Origin: Stagonosporopsis chrysanthemi | Taxonomy: Eukaryota > Ascomycota > Dothideomycetes > Pleosporales > Didymellaceae | Direction of reading: 5' to 3' | Length of the DNA stretch: 64,000 nucleotides | Assembly (NCBI GenBank): GCA_022560025.1 | Contig: JAFISE010000007.1 | Location: 310,001 to 374,000 of the forward strand | Part shown: piece by piece, positions 1 through 12,033 of the stretch | How the letters are laid out: every line of letters begins with the position of its first letter | Position numbering within the stretch: the first letter of the stretch is position 1 | Notes under the pieces: generated by a model | The model's input: the letters and a program-made list of their open reading frames with translations, nothing else | Database searches by the model: none | What the model was told of the DNA's origin: nothing | Program-made: the position numbers and the translations under genes

Positions 1-33
1 TATTCGAGCCCGACGAGCACAGCATGCTAACAG

Positions 34-2604
34 CGCTCCAGATCCGTGGTCTCATGGACAACCCGGCGAACATCCGTAACATGTCCGTCATTGCCCACGG
101 TAAGCATTTTCGAGCTCGACATGTTCCAGGATTCCGCTGATTACCCCGCCACAGTCGACCACGGCAAGTCCACCCTCACCGACTCGCTCGTCCAGCGTGC
201 TGGTATCATCTCGGCCGCCAACGCCGGTTCTGCGCGTTTCACCGACACTCGTGCCGACGAGCAGGAGCGTGGTGTCACCATCAAGTCCACCGCCATCTCC
301 CTGTTCGCTACCCTCCAGGACCCCGATGACATGAAGGACATCCCCGTCAAGACCGAGAAGAACGAGTTTTTGATCAACTTGATCGACTCGCCCGGTCACG
401 TTGATTTCTCCTCTGAAGTCACCGCTGCTCTCCGTGTCACCGACGGTGCCCTTGTCGTCGTCGACACCATCGAGGGTGTGTGCGTCCAGACCGAGACTGT
501 GCTCCGCCAGGCTCTCGGTGAGCGCATCAAGCCCGTCGTTGTCATCAACAAGGTCGACCGTGCTCTTCTCGAGCTCCAGGTCTCCAAGGAGGACCTGTAC
601 CAGAACTTCTCTCGTGTCATCGAGTCCGTCAACGTCGTCATCGCCACCTACTTCGACAAGTCTCTCGGTGACGTCCAGGTCTACCCCGAGAAGGGCACCA
701 TTGCCTTTGGTTCCGGTCTGCACGGATGGGCCTTCACCATCCGCCAGTTCGCCACTAGGTACGCCAAGAAGTTCGGTGTCGACAAGAACAAGATGTGCGA
801 GCGCCTGTGGGGTGACTCTTTCTTCAACCCCAAGACCAAGAAGTGGACCAAGGTCGGCACACACGAGGGCAAGCCCCTTGAGCGTGCTTTCAACCAGTTC
901 ATCTTGGACCCCATTTTCCGCATCTTCAACGCGGTCATGAACTTCAAGACCGACGAGATCCCCACTCTCCTCGAGAAGCTTGAGATCAAGCTCACCAGCG
1001 ACGAGAAGGACCTCGAGGGCAAGGCACTCCTCAAGGTTGTCATGCGCAAGTTCCTCCCCGCTGCCGACGCTCTCCTCGAGATGATGATTCTCCACCTTCC
1101 TTCTCCCGCCACCGCTCAGAAGTACCGTATGGAGACTCTGTACGAGGGTCCCCACGACGACGTCAACGCCATCGCCATCCGCGACTGCGACGCCAAGGGT
1201 CCCCTCATGTTGTACGTCTCCAAGATGGTCCCCACCTCCGACAAGGGCCGTTTCTACGCCTTCGGTCGTGTCTTCGCCGGAACTGTCCGCTCCGGTCTCA
1301 AGGTCCGCATCCAGGGCCCCAACTACGTTCCCGGCAAGAAGGACGACCTGTTCATCAAGGCCATCCAGCGTACCATTCTCATGATGGGCCGTTTCGTCGA
1401 GCCCATCGACGATGTTCCCGCTGGTAACATTCTTGGTCTTGTCGGTGTCGACCAGTTCTTGCTCAAGTCTGGTACCCTCACCACCAACGAGACTGCCCAC
1501 AACCTCAAGGTTATGAAGTTCTCCGTTTCCCCCGTCGTGCAGCGTTCCGTCGAGGTCAAGAACGCCCAGGATCTTCCCAAGCTTGTCGAGGGTCTCAAGC
1601 GTCTCTCCAAGTCCGACCCCTGTGTCCTGACCTACATCTCCGACTCCGGTGAGCACGTTGTCGCCGGTGCCGGTGAGCTCCACTTGGAGATTTGCCTGAA
1701 GGATCTCGAGGAGGACCACGCTGGTGTCCCTCTCCGTGTTTCCGACCCCGTTGTCCAGTATCGTGAGACCGTCAACGGCACATCGAGCATGACTGCTCTG
1801 TCCAAGTCGCCCAACAAGCACAACCGTCTCTACGTCACTGCTCAGCCCCTTGACGAGGAGGTCTCCCTGGCCATCGAGGCTGGCAAGATTGGCCCCCGTG
1901 ACGATTTCAAGGCTCGTGCCCGTATCCTCGCCGACGAGCACGGCTGGGACGTTACCGATGCCCGTAAGATTTGGTGCTTCGGTCCCGACACCACCGGTGC
2001 CAACTTGCTTGTCGACCAGACCAAGGCCGTCCAGTACCTCAACGAAATCAAGGACTCGGTCGTCTCTGGTTTCCAGTGGGCCACCAAGGAGGGTCCCGTT
2101 GCTGAAGAGCCCATGCGTTCCGTCCGCTTCAACATTATGGATGTCACTCTCCACGCTGATGCTATTCACCGTGGTGGTGGTCAGATCATCCCTACTGCTC
2201 GCCGTGTCCTGTACGCCGCTACCCTTCTCGCCGAGCCCGCTCTCCAGGAGCCCGTCTACCTCGTCGAGATCCAGGTTCCCGAGCAGGCCATGGGTGGTAT
2301 CTACGGTGTCCTTACCCGCAGGAGAGGTCACGTCTTCGAGGAGAACCAGCGTGTCGGTACTCCCCTCTTCAACATCAAGGCGTACCTGCCCGTCAACGAG
2401 TCGTTCGGTTTCACCGCCGATCTCCGCTCCAACACCGCCGGTCAGGCCTTCCCTCAGTTGGTCTTCGACCACTGGCAGATTCTCCAGGGCGGCTCGCCGC
2501 TTGACAACACCAGTCTGCCTGGTAAGATTGTCGCTGAGATGCGTAAGCGCAAGGGTATCAAGATTGAGGTACCTGACGTCAACAACTACTACGACAAGTT
2601 GTAA
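34..2604 (+). CDS. EFT2: Translation elongation factor 2 (EF-2), 5' end outside the window
   Basis: Ribosomal translocase GTPase of cytosolic protein synthesis. I read exons 34..99 and 155..2604 with a 55-bp intron at 100..154; the ATG and about 13 coding bases lie upstream, because position 34 follows a CTAACAG acceptor. The joined start reads [14 protein letters not shown] then the G1 motif AHVDHGKST. Other GTPase signatures visible are [12 protein letters not shown] and NKVDRA. The diphthamide loop [18 protein letters not shown] carries the histidine that is modified in the family. The protein ends in NYYDKL, and the visible length (about 838 codons) matches the usual 840-845. Codon use is extremely biased, as expected for a very highly expressed gene. 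This bias leaves an 884-codon open frame on the opposite strand, which is an artefact. Confidence 0.97.
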   Translation, partial: RSRSVVSWTTRRTSVTCPSLPTVSIFELDMFQDSADYPATVDHGKSTLTDSLVQRAGIISAANAGSARFTDTRADEQERGVTIKSTAISLFATLQDPDDMKDIPVKTEKNEFLINLIDSPGHVDFSSEVTAALRVTDGALVVVDTIEGVCVQTETVLRQALGERIKPVVVINKVDRALLELQVSKEDLYQNFSRVIESVNVVIATYFDKSLGDVQVYPEKGTIAFGSGLHGWAFTIRQFATRYAKKFGVDKNKMCERLWGDSFFNPKTKKWTKVGTHEGKPLERAFNQFILDPIFRIFNAVMNFKTDEIPTLLEKLEIKLTSDEKDLEGKALLKVVMRKFLPAADALLEMMILHLPSPATAQKYRMETLYEGPHDDVNAIAIRDCDAKGPLMLYVSKMVPTSDKGRFYAFGRVFAGTVRSGLKVRIQGPNYVPGKKDDLFIKAIQRTILMMGRFVEPIDDVPAGNILGLVGVDQFLLKSGTLTTNETAHNLKVMKFSVSPVVQRSVEVKNAQDLPKLVEGLKRLSKSDPCVLTYISDSGEHVVAGAGELHLEICLKDLEEDHAGVPLRVSDPVVQYRETVNGTSSMTALSKSPNKHNRLYVTAQPLDEEVSLAIEAGKIGPRDDFKARARILADEHGWDVTDARKIWCFGPDTTGANLLVDQTKAVQYLNEIKDSVVSGFQWATKEGPVAEEPMRSVRFNIMDVTLHADAIHRGGGQIIPTARRVLYAATLLAEPALQEPVYLVEIQVPEQAMGGIYGVLTRRRGHVFEENQRVGTPLFNIKAYLPVNESFGFTADLRSNTAGQAFPQLVFDHWQILQGGSPLDNTSLPGKIVAEMRKRKGIKIEVPDVNNYYDKL

Positions 2605-3046
2605 GCGAAGGATATCAAAAGTTTTAGATTTCCTTTCGCGCGCAGCTCGATCGTCGTGGGCCAGCCCGAGGCCGGTCGTGGTATGACACGCATGGTATCT
2701 TGAGCACCAGAGAAGTAAATGTCGGTCCGGGCGTTTGCCCATGTTAGTCGGGTTCTTGGCTTTGGACCAAGCTATGGATGATGACCTTTCCTTGCCGTTC
2801 AGCGTGTAGTGTAGTTTGCAAGAATCGAACTAGATTACACATACAGTTGAGATTGTGAAGTGACATGCTTGGCATGATGCCCTGTGAGACTATCGAATCC
2901 TGTGAAACCGTCGACTCCCCGTGAAAGCAGCGTCACGTGACTGCGGGCTCTGACGTCCGGTGCCGCTAAGCACGCGCCGACGCGCCGCTGGAGCTGTAAA
3001 CTTTCTTTGCGACGACCACGACACACGTGGGAGCAGACGCGCGACA
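2605..3046. other. Intergenic: EF-2 3' end and upstream region of the RBM26/27-like gene
   Basis: No open frame here looks coding. It holds the 3' untranslated part of EF-2 and the upstream region of the next gene in the same direction. I see no clear TATA box or repeat. Confidence 0.6.
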
Positions 3047-5465
3047 ATGTTGCTGCCTGAGGAAGACACGGAGGTGTTCAAGCGCTGGGTGCTGCCCAAG
3101 CTCGAGACCATGTAGGTTTGTACTCAAGACGGTCGAGCACCGACTGACTTCACATGACAGCTCTGACGCCGACGCAGAGGTTCTCGCCGACTACGTAGTC
3201 GCGCTGGTCACAACGGAGGACGAAGAAGCCAACATCCGTCGCAATTGCGTTGACAGCCTTTCGGATTTCCTGCAGGATAGTAGGTATTGCACGTGGTGCT
3301 TGCTGTGAGATGCTGAAGCTGACCTCCGCAGACACCGCTCCCTTTGTTGACCAAGTCCTTCGCACGCTGAAGAACAAGAGCTATGCTCCTCGCGCAAGTA
3401 CAGACGCACGCGCAGAGGCTCCGGCGCCCATTCCCTCCATAGTGGGAGCCTCGACCTCCGGATACCTCCCAAACCCCGCACACGGTTTCAATGCGGCCCC
3501 CCCACACGCACCGAAAGGCCCAGCAGCGGATCGAGCCTCGAACAGCCAGCATCCGACTGGAGCCCCACCAGCAGGCACGACTCAACGGAAGCGCAAACAG
3601 AGCGACCGAGACACGAGCCAGTCGCGAGACCACGCCAATGACCGGCCTGTCAAGCAGACTGCGCGCAGGGGTGGAAGAAACGGGCGTGGCAATCTGAATG
3701 CTCAGGCGCCCGCGTTTGCGCCCGTGCCGAACATGCCTCAGTTCAACCCAGCGCTGGGCGAGATACCGCCCTTCGACCCGACCAACCCCATGTCTTTTCT
3801 GGCGATGGCGGCGGCGTTTGGAATCAGCCTGCCGGGCATGCCCCCGTTACCAACGCTCAGTGCGCAAGGAGAGGGTTTGAGCAAGATCAGATGCGTCGAC
3901 TACGACACGAAAGGGTTCTGTGCGGTTGGAAGTCTGTGTCCGTACCAACACGGACTCGAGTATGACCCGGACCAGCCTGCGCAGGGAATGGGCACACCAA
4001 GGCTCTCAGGGGGGCGAGGCTCCAACGGACGTCCCTCAGGCGGCCGCACCCGCGCTCCCTTCTCCTTGCCTGGACCAACGCGAGACCGCAGCAACACAAC
4101 AATTGTGGTGGAGCAGATTCCCGAGGACAACTTCAGCGAAGAGGATGTGCGTGCTTTCTTTGGCAAGTTCGGCACCATCCTCGATGTGCGGATGCAGGCC
4201 TACAAGCGTCTGGCTGTCGTCAAGTACGAGACACACGACGCAGCGAGCGCCGCCTACACCAGCCCGAAGGTCATCTTCGACAACCGCTTCGTAAAGGTGT
4301 ATTGGCACAAGTCTGACGCCGATCTCGGTCCGCCCCATCACCTCAACGGCTTCGACAATGGAGAGGACGGCTACGGCGACACCGAGATGCTGGACCCAGA
4401 GGAAATCTCGCGCCGGCAAGCAGAAGCCCAGCGCGCGTTCGAAGAGCGCCGCAGACGGGAAGAGGAAGCCGCCGCCAAAGCCGAGGAAATCGACCGCAAG
4501 CTGCAAGAAACCAACGCCGAGATCCTGCGCGTCCGCCGCGAGCTCGCCAGGATTGCGGGCGGCACTGGCGCCGGGCTGGAAGAAGACTTCTCAGAGGACC
4601 TCGCCACGCTGCAGGCCGAAGCCGAGAACCTCTTTGCGCAGCAGGACGCCGCCACCGACGCCTGGCAGGGCAGCACTCGCGGTGCGTTCAGAGGCGCTCT
4701 TCGAAGCCGGGGCTACGCACCGCGCGCCCGCGGCGGGTATCGCGGGCGCGGAGCCTTTGGCGGCGTGCGAACAGGCGTGAAGAGACTCGACAACCGGCCG
4801 AGGCGGATCGCGATCAAGGGCGTGGAGCCGGGGAGCCGCAAGGACGAGGCGCTGCGGCAGCATTTGTTTGTGCGTCTTTTTTCTCTCTCTTTCTCTCTCT
4901 CTCTCTCGCTATTCCCCACCTCACCCTTTCTCGTCGTGTCCATGTCCATCTCCATCTCCACACATCAGAACACACGCTAACCCCCACAGTCCGTCCCCGA
5001 CCTCCTCGCCACAGACACGCACCCGCAGCACCCCACCACCCTGGTCCTCACCTTCGCAGAGCGCTACCAGGCCGAATCTGTAAGCCCCTCCTCTCTCTTC
5101 TTTTTCCATAACCTCCCTTCTTCACTTCCCAGGCACCCGCCTAACGCGCCCAGTTCGTCGACGCCGCACACACGATCCCCGACGTGCCCGCGCTGGACAT
5201 GGAGTGGGTGCCCAACGACGCTCTGGGCGGTGTGCGGGGCGTTGGTACAGATACGGCCGAGACTGCAGGTGGCGGTGGCGGTGTGCACGCAGACGCAGAC
5301 GCAGATGCAGACGCAGATGCGAACATGGCAGGCGACGACGAGGATGCAGATGCGGGTGGAAACGGGAATGAGAATGGGCAGGGCGACGCGGCGGCCAAGG
5401 GCGAGAGGGCGGTCGGGGAGGAGGAGGATATGGATGTGGCCGAGGATGGGGATCAGTGGTTGTAG
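3047..5465 (+). CDS. RBM26/RBM27-type RNA-binding protein (PWI-like, CCCH zinc finger, RRM)
   Basis: Predicted exons 3047..3111, 3161..3279, 3332..4869, 4990..5079 and 5154..5465 give 707 residues in one frame. Residues 1-80 are helical and PWI-like (FKRWVLPKLE, then LSDFLQDNTAPFVDQVL). A proline-rich linker follows, then a CCCH finger (CVDYDTKGFCAVGSLCPYQH) near residue 215, and an RRM (TTIVVEQIPEDNF to VKVYWHK) near 280-360. Next come a Glu/Arg coiled coil, an RG-rich patch and an acidic Asp-Ala tail. This domain order is that of human RBM26/27 and S. pombe Rmn1, which serve nuclear RNA surveillance with the exosome; that role is inferred by family. The last two exons are the least certain; an upstream CCCAG at about 5130 is an alternative acceptor. 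Confidence 0.85.
4881..4907 (+). repeat. CT microsatellite inside an intron
   Basis: An almost pure pyrimidine CT tract lies just after the donor of intron 3 of the RBM26/27-like gene (intron 4870..4989). Its length probably varies between isolates. Confidence 0.8.
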
Positions 5466-5795
5466 GTTGTAGGTTGTAGGTATGATTCTGCCTTTCTTGT
5501 GCTCGAGAGGAAGAGAAAGATGGGGAGAGAGTGTGGATGGCATCAGCGTGGCGTTTGAGCATAGCATGGCATAGCATGGCATAGTACAGTGGAGTACGGT
5601 GGAGTACGATATCAGCATAGCACGGCGCGATATACAGACAAGATTTCTCAGCCTCGGTCGGGCCTGGCTCGGTGGTTCATCATGCACGATTACGACTACG
5701 ACTGCGCCTACGACTACGACTACAGGTCAGCGGTTGGTTCTCTTTTCTCAACTCGCCCCTCTACATGCATGACCAACGAAACGGATGCTGATACC
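5466..5795. repeat. Convergent 3' region with short tandem repeats
   Basis: This is the spacer between the convergent RBM26/27-like and SRP68 genes. It contains several imperfect short tandem arrays: TGTAGGT units at about 5461-5481, GCATAGCATG units at about 5559-5587, GGAGTACGGT units after that, and TACGAC units at about 5691-5722. No gene was seen. Confidence 0.7.
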
Positions 5796-7778
5796 TCAGC
5801 GCCCGAAACTAAACCACCCCTTCTTGACCTTTGGCCTCTCCTCCTGCACCTCCTCCTTGTCCTCCACCTCCACCTCCTTCACCTTCTCCTCTGCCTCCTT
5901 CTGCCCCGGATACCCGACGTAATTCCAGGCGACATCCAAAAACAGCGGCTTGACGGGGACAGGCTTCAGCTTGGGGGGCCAGGTGACGAGGTTGGCCAGG
6001 TCGACGGTGCCGGTCGCGGGGAACAGGTTGAGGCGCTCGACGACGGGGGCGGTCGGGGCGGTGGACTTTGGGGTCTGGGAGGAGGAGGAGGAGGAGAGCT
6101 GGGACAGGGCGACGAGGCCGCGGTAGTGCGCTGTGGTGTGGGTGAGGGCGGCGTGCAGGGTGGAGGGCGCGGTGGGGGGCAGGGCGAGTTTGGGCGCCGA
6201 GGAAGAGGGGGTGGTGGTTGAGGATGAAGAGGAGGAGGCAGATGCGGCTTGCGCGAGAGACAGGGCGCGGCTGCACAGCGCGAGGGCCTGTTTGGGCGCA
6301 CCGAGGAAGGCGTGGGCGTGCGACAGGTTCAGGCACTTCAGGGCCTGGAAGTACGCGCGCTGGGCGTCCAGCTCGGCGATCAAGGCCGTGTCGCGGGCGG
6401 CGCCGCGCAGGTCCTTGATCGAGTCGATGCTCTGCAGGATGGCGTCGTACAGGGCGGTGCGCTCGCGGAGGCGGGCGAGCTTGCGGCCGGTGGGCTCGTC
6501 GCGGTCCGCCCACGCCTTGCCGTCTTTGCGGGGCCGGCGGGGCTTCTGCGGCGGGTTGGGGGCAAAGGACAGGCCGTCGTCAGGGCCGATGAGCACGCGG
6601 TTGCGGCCGATGCGCCACGAGATGAGGTCGTAGTTGACGGCCAGCGAGGTGACGCGCAGGTCCTGCATGCGCGCGTCGCCCTCGTCGACGCCCTCCTTGT
6701 CCAGCTCCTCGATTGCGCGGCGCGTGGCGTCGACGGCGTCCTGGCTGGCGATGAGGATGTCGTCGTAGGCGTTGGCGCGGTCCTTGGGCGCGGACGCGGC
6801 CGACTGCGCGAGGGTGCTGGAGGCGGCTTCGACCGAGACCAGGGCCTGGCCGATGGCGGCGTCGACAATGTTGGCGGTGCGGCCGCGCCAGGTGATGTGC
6901 GAGCCTGGAGGTGTTAGTCTGGGCAGTCGGGCAGTCGGGCAGTCTAGGGCGGGGGAAACCTACTCGACGCGGCGGCCTCGTCCTTGTGCAGCGCGGTGGC
7001 GTCAACGTGCTGCACGGCCTTGGCCAGCTGCTCGTCCTTGGGGAAGTACTTGGTCGCCACGGCAGGCACGCCGACGGTGCGGGGGATGCGGTTCTGGTAG
7101 GCGGCATAGCGTATGCTGGGGTCGATGGTGCCGGCCAGCACGTCCTTGAACAGGTCCTTCTTGGTGGCCTTGTGCAGCGCGCTGTACAGCACGCGGGCGG
7201 CGGCGAAGTTGGTGAGGCAGGCGTCCCAGCGCTGGGGGGCGGCGCCCTTTGCCTTGATGCCCTCGGCCTGCTTCTCGAACTCGTGCGCGCCCGCGAGAGC
7301 ATACACGTACGCCCTGGCCTCGAGCACGTCCGTCTCGGCGGCGCCGCTGGCCGGGTCCGACAGCAGCGCGACGACGTCCCGGGCGGCCTGGACGGCCTTG
7401 TGCAGGCGCGAGATGATGTGCCGGCGCGTGGAGCCGGTGATGTTCTTGTCGGCCTTGTCCTCGGCGTGGAGGGCCTTCATGGCCATGGCGTGCGCCCATG
7501 CCCGCTCCGCCGTGAGCAGGAGGATGTGGAGGAACCTGCGCTGTTAGCATGATGGCCCTGTCTGCCCGGTGTCACAGTGTCACGCACTCGATGTTGCTCG
7601 CGACGTCGCCGGCCGTCACGGGCGCCTTTGCCGCATATCTGGCGTTCTTGGGCGTCGCGCGGCCCAGCTTCTTCTGCACAATGCGCAGGCGGCGGGTCAA
7701 TTGGGCGCGGTAGGTGGCGTAGTCGCCCAGCAGGAAGGCCGCCTCGCGGTACTCGACGACAAACTTGGTGACGTCCAT
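5796..7778 (-). CDS. SRP68: Signal recognition particle subunit SRP68
   Basis: Subunit of the cytosolic ribonucleoprotein that targets secretory proteins to the ER; SRP68 binds 7S RNA and SRP72. Exons on the minus strand are 7588..7778, 6964..7535 and 5796..6904 (623 residues); the introns are 52 and 59 bp and keep the frame. I start at MDVTKFVVEYREAAFLLGDY because the family begins with this helical YR-rich segment; an in-frame ATG 24 codons upstream (7850) is an alternative. The RNA-binding helical core is recognisable in YRAQLTRRLRIVQKKLG and LLLTAERAWAHAMAMKA. The C-terminus AWNYVGYPG followed by a charged tail is the typical SRP72-binding end. Confidence 0.9.
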
Positions 7779-8218
7779 GGCGGCGTGGGCGGGAGCTGCG
7801 AGCTGCGTCGTGCTTGGGACTGCGGGGAGCCTCAGAGGCATCCGTGTCAACGCGGAGGTTGTACGCAGGGCCCGTGCCCTCGCGTGATACCAGAATTATT
7901 TGTTGCAATCATCGATATCCACACGCGCCATTGCCACCACGCCGCCGCCGCCGCCGCGTCCGCCTCTCCTTGCTGGTCTCTCGCTGCTGTGCACTCTCGC
8001 TGCTGCACACTGCCCTCAGTTCCTGCTGTTGCATTGGCCGTGTTTGTCTTCTCGGCTGTCCCCGACCTGCATGTCTGCAAGCTGCCAGCTAGCTCTCACG
8101 CCGACCCTGCCACGCGCCCGTCCACATCCTCATCCACATCCTCATCCACATCCACACCCACATCCGCGCACCGCCCAGCCCGCCCGGCCTCCCCGCCTGC
8201 TGCCTGCGCGCCCAGGTG
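7779..8218. other. Divergent promoter region SRP68 / PPR gene
   Basis: This 440-bp spacer lies between two divergent genes. It is pyrimidine-rich on the plus strand and contains an imperfect 12-bp tandem repeat (TCCACATCCTCA units, about 8121-8155) just upstream of the PPR start. No TATA box was recognised. Confidence 0.6.
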
Positions 8219-11200
8219 ATGCTCGAGCGCGCTTCGACATGCCTTGAATCCGGCGGACGCCAGCTCTTTCGCGCCCCGACCCCCGGGCTGCGCACCCGCC
8301 GCAAGCTGCACTCGGCCTTCTGGCACCACGGTGCGAGCGACCTCAGCCTGCCGCTATGGTGGGCCATCAGCCCGGCCAGCGCCAGCGCCAGCGCCAGCGC
8401 CGCCGCCGAGCAGCCCGTCGCGAGCAGTGACGGCGCGCCGCTGGACTTTCTCTACCCGGACAAGACCCTGGCCCTGCTGCGGCGGCTGTCGGTGAGGAGC
8501 GACAGCGCCGCAGACGCAAAGCGGCAGCAGTGGCGGACGGCGACGCGCAGCTATGCCACGGTCCGGCGCGTCGAGACGGCTGTGGAGACTCCAGAGAACC
8601 TCGCCGCCGCAAAAGACGCGAAGCGCGAGATGCACGAGCGCTTGATGGCGTCGTCGGCGCACGAGTCGTTGGCCGAGCTGTTGCGGCGACAGGAGCCGGG
8701 AAAGCAGGAGCTGGCGTGGCAGCTCTACAACGCCATCCCCGGCCAGCCATCTGCCGCTGACCCTGCCGACCTGCTGCTGCCGCTGCTCAGCTACCTGACC
8801 GCAGACAACCAGCCGGCCGTGCCCACGCGCATCATCAAGCTGTTCGACCAGCTCCCAGAGCGGGACCGCACGGCTGCGTCGTACAGGGCTGTCATCATCG
8901 CCCACGTCTCTCTCCGCCAGCTCGGGCCCGCCATCGAGCTGCACCGTTCCGCCGCCCGAGGCGAGCGATTCGTCCAATATCTGGGACACGTGCCTGACAT
9001 TGGCACAGACGTCATTCTTCGACGGCTGGTCGCGGACGAGCAGTGGGATCTTGCCTTCCGTGTGTACGCCATATACGTCAAGGAGACGCGCTTCAACATC
9101 GACCGCCAACGAACCACGTACCGCATTCGCTGGGGCCAGGCCACGCTGCCCGAGATATGGCACGCCGCTGCCGACCTGCCCGAGATCAAGGAGCACATGC
9201 AGTCGCTGTTCATCTGGGTCCGCCAGCGCAAGGCCGAGTACTTCTCGACGCCCAAGCAGAAGGAGCTCTTCGTCACCTTCGTTCAGAGCTTCCTGCCCCA
9301 CGTCATGGACAAGGTGCTGCACGTGCGCAAGCCAGACGAGGACGACATCTGGACGTGGTTCATCAAGCTCTTCGACGACCTCGACGCCATGGACCTGCCA
9401 GTCGACGCCAGCTACCACTACGCCATTACTACTATGCTCGGCATGGACCGCTACCGCGAGTACACAAACCAGCGCAAGCTTCATCTTGAGCTGTATCGCC
9501 GGTATCGACAGTGGTATCTGTATGACCGCGTAGAGGACCCTGCGTGGAAGAAGCCCCTCCCGCCCCAGCTGCCCCTGCTCGCGTCAGTCCTGAACAGCCA
9601 CGGGAAGCACTCGAGTCTGCAGCGCGTCAACGACCTGGTGCACGACATTCGCACATTCTACCCCGGCAAGCCGCTGCCGAGGAACGTGATCCAGCTGCTG
9701 TTGATGATATACGCCGAGCACGGCGACGTCGAGCGAGTGGACGAGTATCTGGCTGAGTCGCAGAAGTGCTATGGAGAAGTAACGCCGAAGCTCGCCAACA
9801 ACCTGCTGTATGTGCAGGCTCGTCGTGCTGATGTTGTCGGAGCAGTGGCGGCGTTTGAACGCATTCGCGACGAGCTCGGTCTCACGCCAGACACGCAGAT
9901 GTGGAACACCATGCTCCTCGCCTACGTGCGCGCGGACGACCTTGACGGGGCGTTGGAGTGGTTCAACCGCGCCCTGGACGCCGGCATCGAGCCGAACGTG
10001 CTCACCTTCGGTCCCATGCTCGACATGTGCGCCAACAGGGGCGACATCGAAGCCTTTGAGACGCTGTTCTCGAGAGCCAAGCAGATGGGCGTGCCGCTCG
10101 ACAAGGATGTCCGCGCTCGCTCTGGCTATGTCCAGGCGTTCCTGAATGCCGACGACGGCGATGGCGCAGAGCAGATTGCGCAGGGCATGCTGACGCACTG
10201 GAAGGCCGGCGCGCTGACGGGGCATCCGCTCACGCACACGTGGAACATCATGATCCAGTTCTACGCACTGCGGGGTGATGTGGCTAATAGTAGAAGGCTG
10301 TACCGCGAGATGGTGGATAATAAGATGCCGCTGGACAACATCACGTACGCCAGTCTGATGCGGTCGCTGGTCGAGATCAAGCAGACCAACGCCGCGTACA
10401 AGATCCTGAGGGTGACTCTCCCGGACAACAACATGCGAGTCGAGGCGATCCACTACGCTATTGTCATGACCGGATTTTTGAAGGAGGGGCAGTACGACTT
10501 GGCTCTAGAGGCCTACGAGCGCATGGTGTCTCGAAACGTGACGCAGACCATCAGCTCTCGCCAGGCCGCCATCAACACCGTCGGCATGGGCGAGCTGGTG
10601 CGGCTGCTCAAGACTCGGAACAGCAGCCCCCGCCAGCACCTCAAGCACGTCGAGGGCCTGCTCCGCAGCATGCTCACCAGCGGCGACGTTGGGCAGGACA
10701 TTGCGCACCGCCAGCCCAACCACAACCGCTACCTCGACGCCCAGACCACGAGCATGGTCCCGGCCTCGTACTACGGCCTGCTCATCACCCTCTACAACAC
10801 CCGCGGCGCCTACCAGATCTGCAAGCAGCTCTTCGCCAAGGCAGAGGCAACCCTCTCCCCCACCGACTTCGAGGCGCCCACGACCTTCCTGACCGCCGTC
10901 ATGGAAGCCCACTACCGCGCCAAGGAATGGGACGAGGTGGAGAAGTGCTGGGACCAGATCCTCGCGTCCTCGGCAAAGCTCATCAAGACCTTCCAGCAGA
11001 TCATGCACCCGGCCCCCGAGCCCCCAGAGTCGGCCTCCCTCACCGACGGCACCGTCCTCCGCCGCTTCGAGGAGTCGCGCATCGCCCTCAACCGCCGCCA
11101 GGTCATCACAAAAGCAACCCGCATCTACATCCGCAGCCTAATCAACCGGCCGAACCCAACCAACGACGCGGCGCAAACCCGCGCCCTCCTGCAAAAAGCC

Positions 11201-11662
11201 CAGCTCACGATCCGCGACCTGCTCCTCCACGGCTTCGTGCTCGACAACTTCACGTGGAACGAGTTTGTCGTCGCGCTCTGCGCGTCGGGCCAGCTCGTCG
11301 CCGCCTTCTCCACAGCCGAGACATTCCTCATGCCCCGTTTTCCCGGCTGGCGCGCCCTGACCCCCTTCCTCGTCCGCCGCGACCGCAAGGGCTACCAGTG
11401 GATGGAGCTGCGCCACTACGACATCAAGCGCACCAGCGTGCTGCCGCGCTACAAGACGCTGGTTGTGCTGGCCAAGGCCATGGCGGTGGTCAAGGAGGAC
11501 GAGCGCAATGGCGTGGGCTATGTGGAGCGCGAGGCCAAGTGGGCGCGCGAGGTGCTCGAGGAACGGGCGCCGAGCGTGTGCAGGGCCGTCGAGACGATGC
11601 CGCGCACGGGGGATGCGGTGCAGGACAAGTATTTTGGGGAGGGGAGGGAGGGCGAGCTGTAG
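8219..11662 (+). CDS. Large mitochondrial-type pentatricopeptide repeat (PPR) protein
   Basis: Intronless, 1147 residues. The ATG at 8219 is preceded by an in-frame GTG, so it is the first usable start; the N-terminus MLERASTCLESGGRQLF then an arginine-rich HSAFWHHG stretch fits a mitochondrial presequence and resembles PPR proteins of other dothideomycetes. Tandem helical PPR units are clearest between about residues 550 and 780, e.g. TQMWNTMLLAYVRADDLDGA, NVLTFGPMLDMCANRGDIEA and HTWNIMIQFYALRGDVANSR. Such proteins bind organellar RNA and support mitochondrial mRNA stability or translation. Length and layout recall N. crassa CYA-5 / yeast Pet309 (COX1 expression), but I cannot confirm orthology from the sequence alone. 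Confidence 0.85.
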   Translation: MLERASTCLESGGRQLFRAPTPGLRTRRKLHSAFWHHGASDLSLPLWWAISPASASASASAAAEQPVASSDGAPLDFLYPDKTLALLRRLSVRSDSAADAKRQQWRTATRSYATVRRVETAVETPENLAAAKDAKREMHERLMASSAHESLAELLRRQEPGKQELAWQLYNAIPGQPSAADPADLLLPLLSYLTADNQPAVPTRIIKLFDQLPERDRTAASYRAVIIAHVSLRQLGPAIELHRSAARGERFVQYLGHVPDIGTDVILRRLVADEQWDLAFRVYAIYVKETRFNIDRQRTTYRIRWGQATLPEIWHAAADLPEIKEHMQSLFIWVRQRKAEYFSTPKQKELFVTFVQSFLPHVMDKVLHVRKPDEDDIWTWFIKLFDDLDAMDLPVDASYHYAITTMLGMDRYREYTNQRKLHLELYRRYRQWYLYDRVEDPAWKKPLPPQLPLLASVLNSHGKHSSLQRVNDLVHDIRTFYPGKPLPRNVIQLLLMIYAEHGDVERVDEYLAESQKCYGEVTPKLANNLLYVQARRADVVGAVAAFERIRDELGLTPDTQMWNTMLLAYVRADDLDGALEWFNRALDAGIEPNVLTFGPMLDMCANRGDIEAFETLFSRAKQMGVPLDKDVRARSGYVQAFLNADDGDGAEQIAQGMLTHWKAGALTGHPLTHTWNIMIQFYALRGDVANSRRLYREMVDNKMPLDNITYASLMRSLVEIKQTNAAYKILRVTLPDNNMRVEAIHYAIVMTGFLKEGQYDLALEAYERMVSRNVTQTISSRQAAINTVGMGELVRLLKTRNSSPRQHLKHVEGLLRSMLTSGDVGQDIAHRQPNHNRYLDAQTTSMVPASYYGLLITLYNTRGAYQICKQLFAKAEATLSPTDFEAPTTFLTAVMEAHYRAKEWDEVEKCWDQILASSAKLIKTFQQIMHPAPEPPESASLTDGTVLRRFEESRIALNRRQVITKATRIYIRSLINRPNPTNDAAQTRALLQKAQLTIRDLLLHGFVLDNFTWNEFVVALCASGQLVAAFSTAETFLMPRFPGWRALTPFLVRRDRKGYQWMELRHYDIKRTSVLPRYKTLVVLAKAMAVVKEDERNGVGYVEREAKWAREVLEERAPSVCRAVETMPRTGDAVQDKYFGEGREGEL

Positions 11663-12033
11663 TGTATTATATCATCATTCGGTGTGTAAGAATAGAGAAT
11701 AGCGAGCATGAGGGGCGTGTGTACGTGTACGATGAGGGAGAGTAATCATAATTCATCCATTCCATTCCTGGCCTATTCGCACCGAAACTTTTAGCCCCCA
11801 GACCGCATTGCCCTGTCCGACCGTGCTGTGCCGTCACAACCCTGGTATCAACGCGCCAAACAAAGCATATTACTAGATACAGAAACGCACCGCGGACGGC
11901 AGAGAGAAGAGAAGTGGTATTCAGACATTAGGGGTCGTCAGGACCCAGGGCGCGAGTGTCGCCGGGGAGGTTCGTGAGTGAGCGATGGACAAAGCAAGAC
12001 GAAAGACAAGACAGACAGACAGACAGACAGACA
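11663..12033. other. Convergent spacer PPR gene / areB with an ACAG microsatellite
   Basis: No gene was seen. A perfect ACAG tetranucleotide array (about 12010-12032) abuts the areB stop codon, so it lies in the areB 3' untranslated region. Confidence 0.7.

Noticed and set aside
88..2742. 884-codon open frame on the minus strand, opposite EF-2
   Set aside because: It is the mirror image of the extremely biased EF-2 codons, which avoid the triplets that would read as stops on the other strand; its composition (Val/Leu/Gly/Asp-rich, no domain) is not protein-like.
8354..9484. 376-codon minus-strand open frame inside the PPR gene
   Set aside because: Antisense shadow caused by GC3 bias of the PPR frame; no known domain, and the sense frame has clear PPR repeats.
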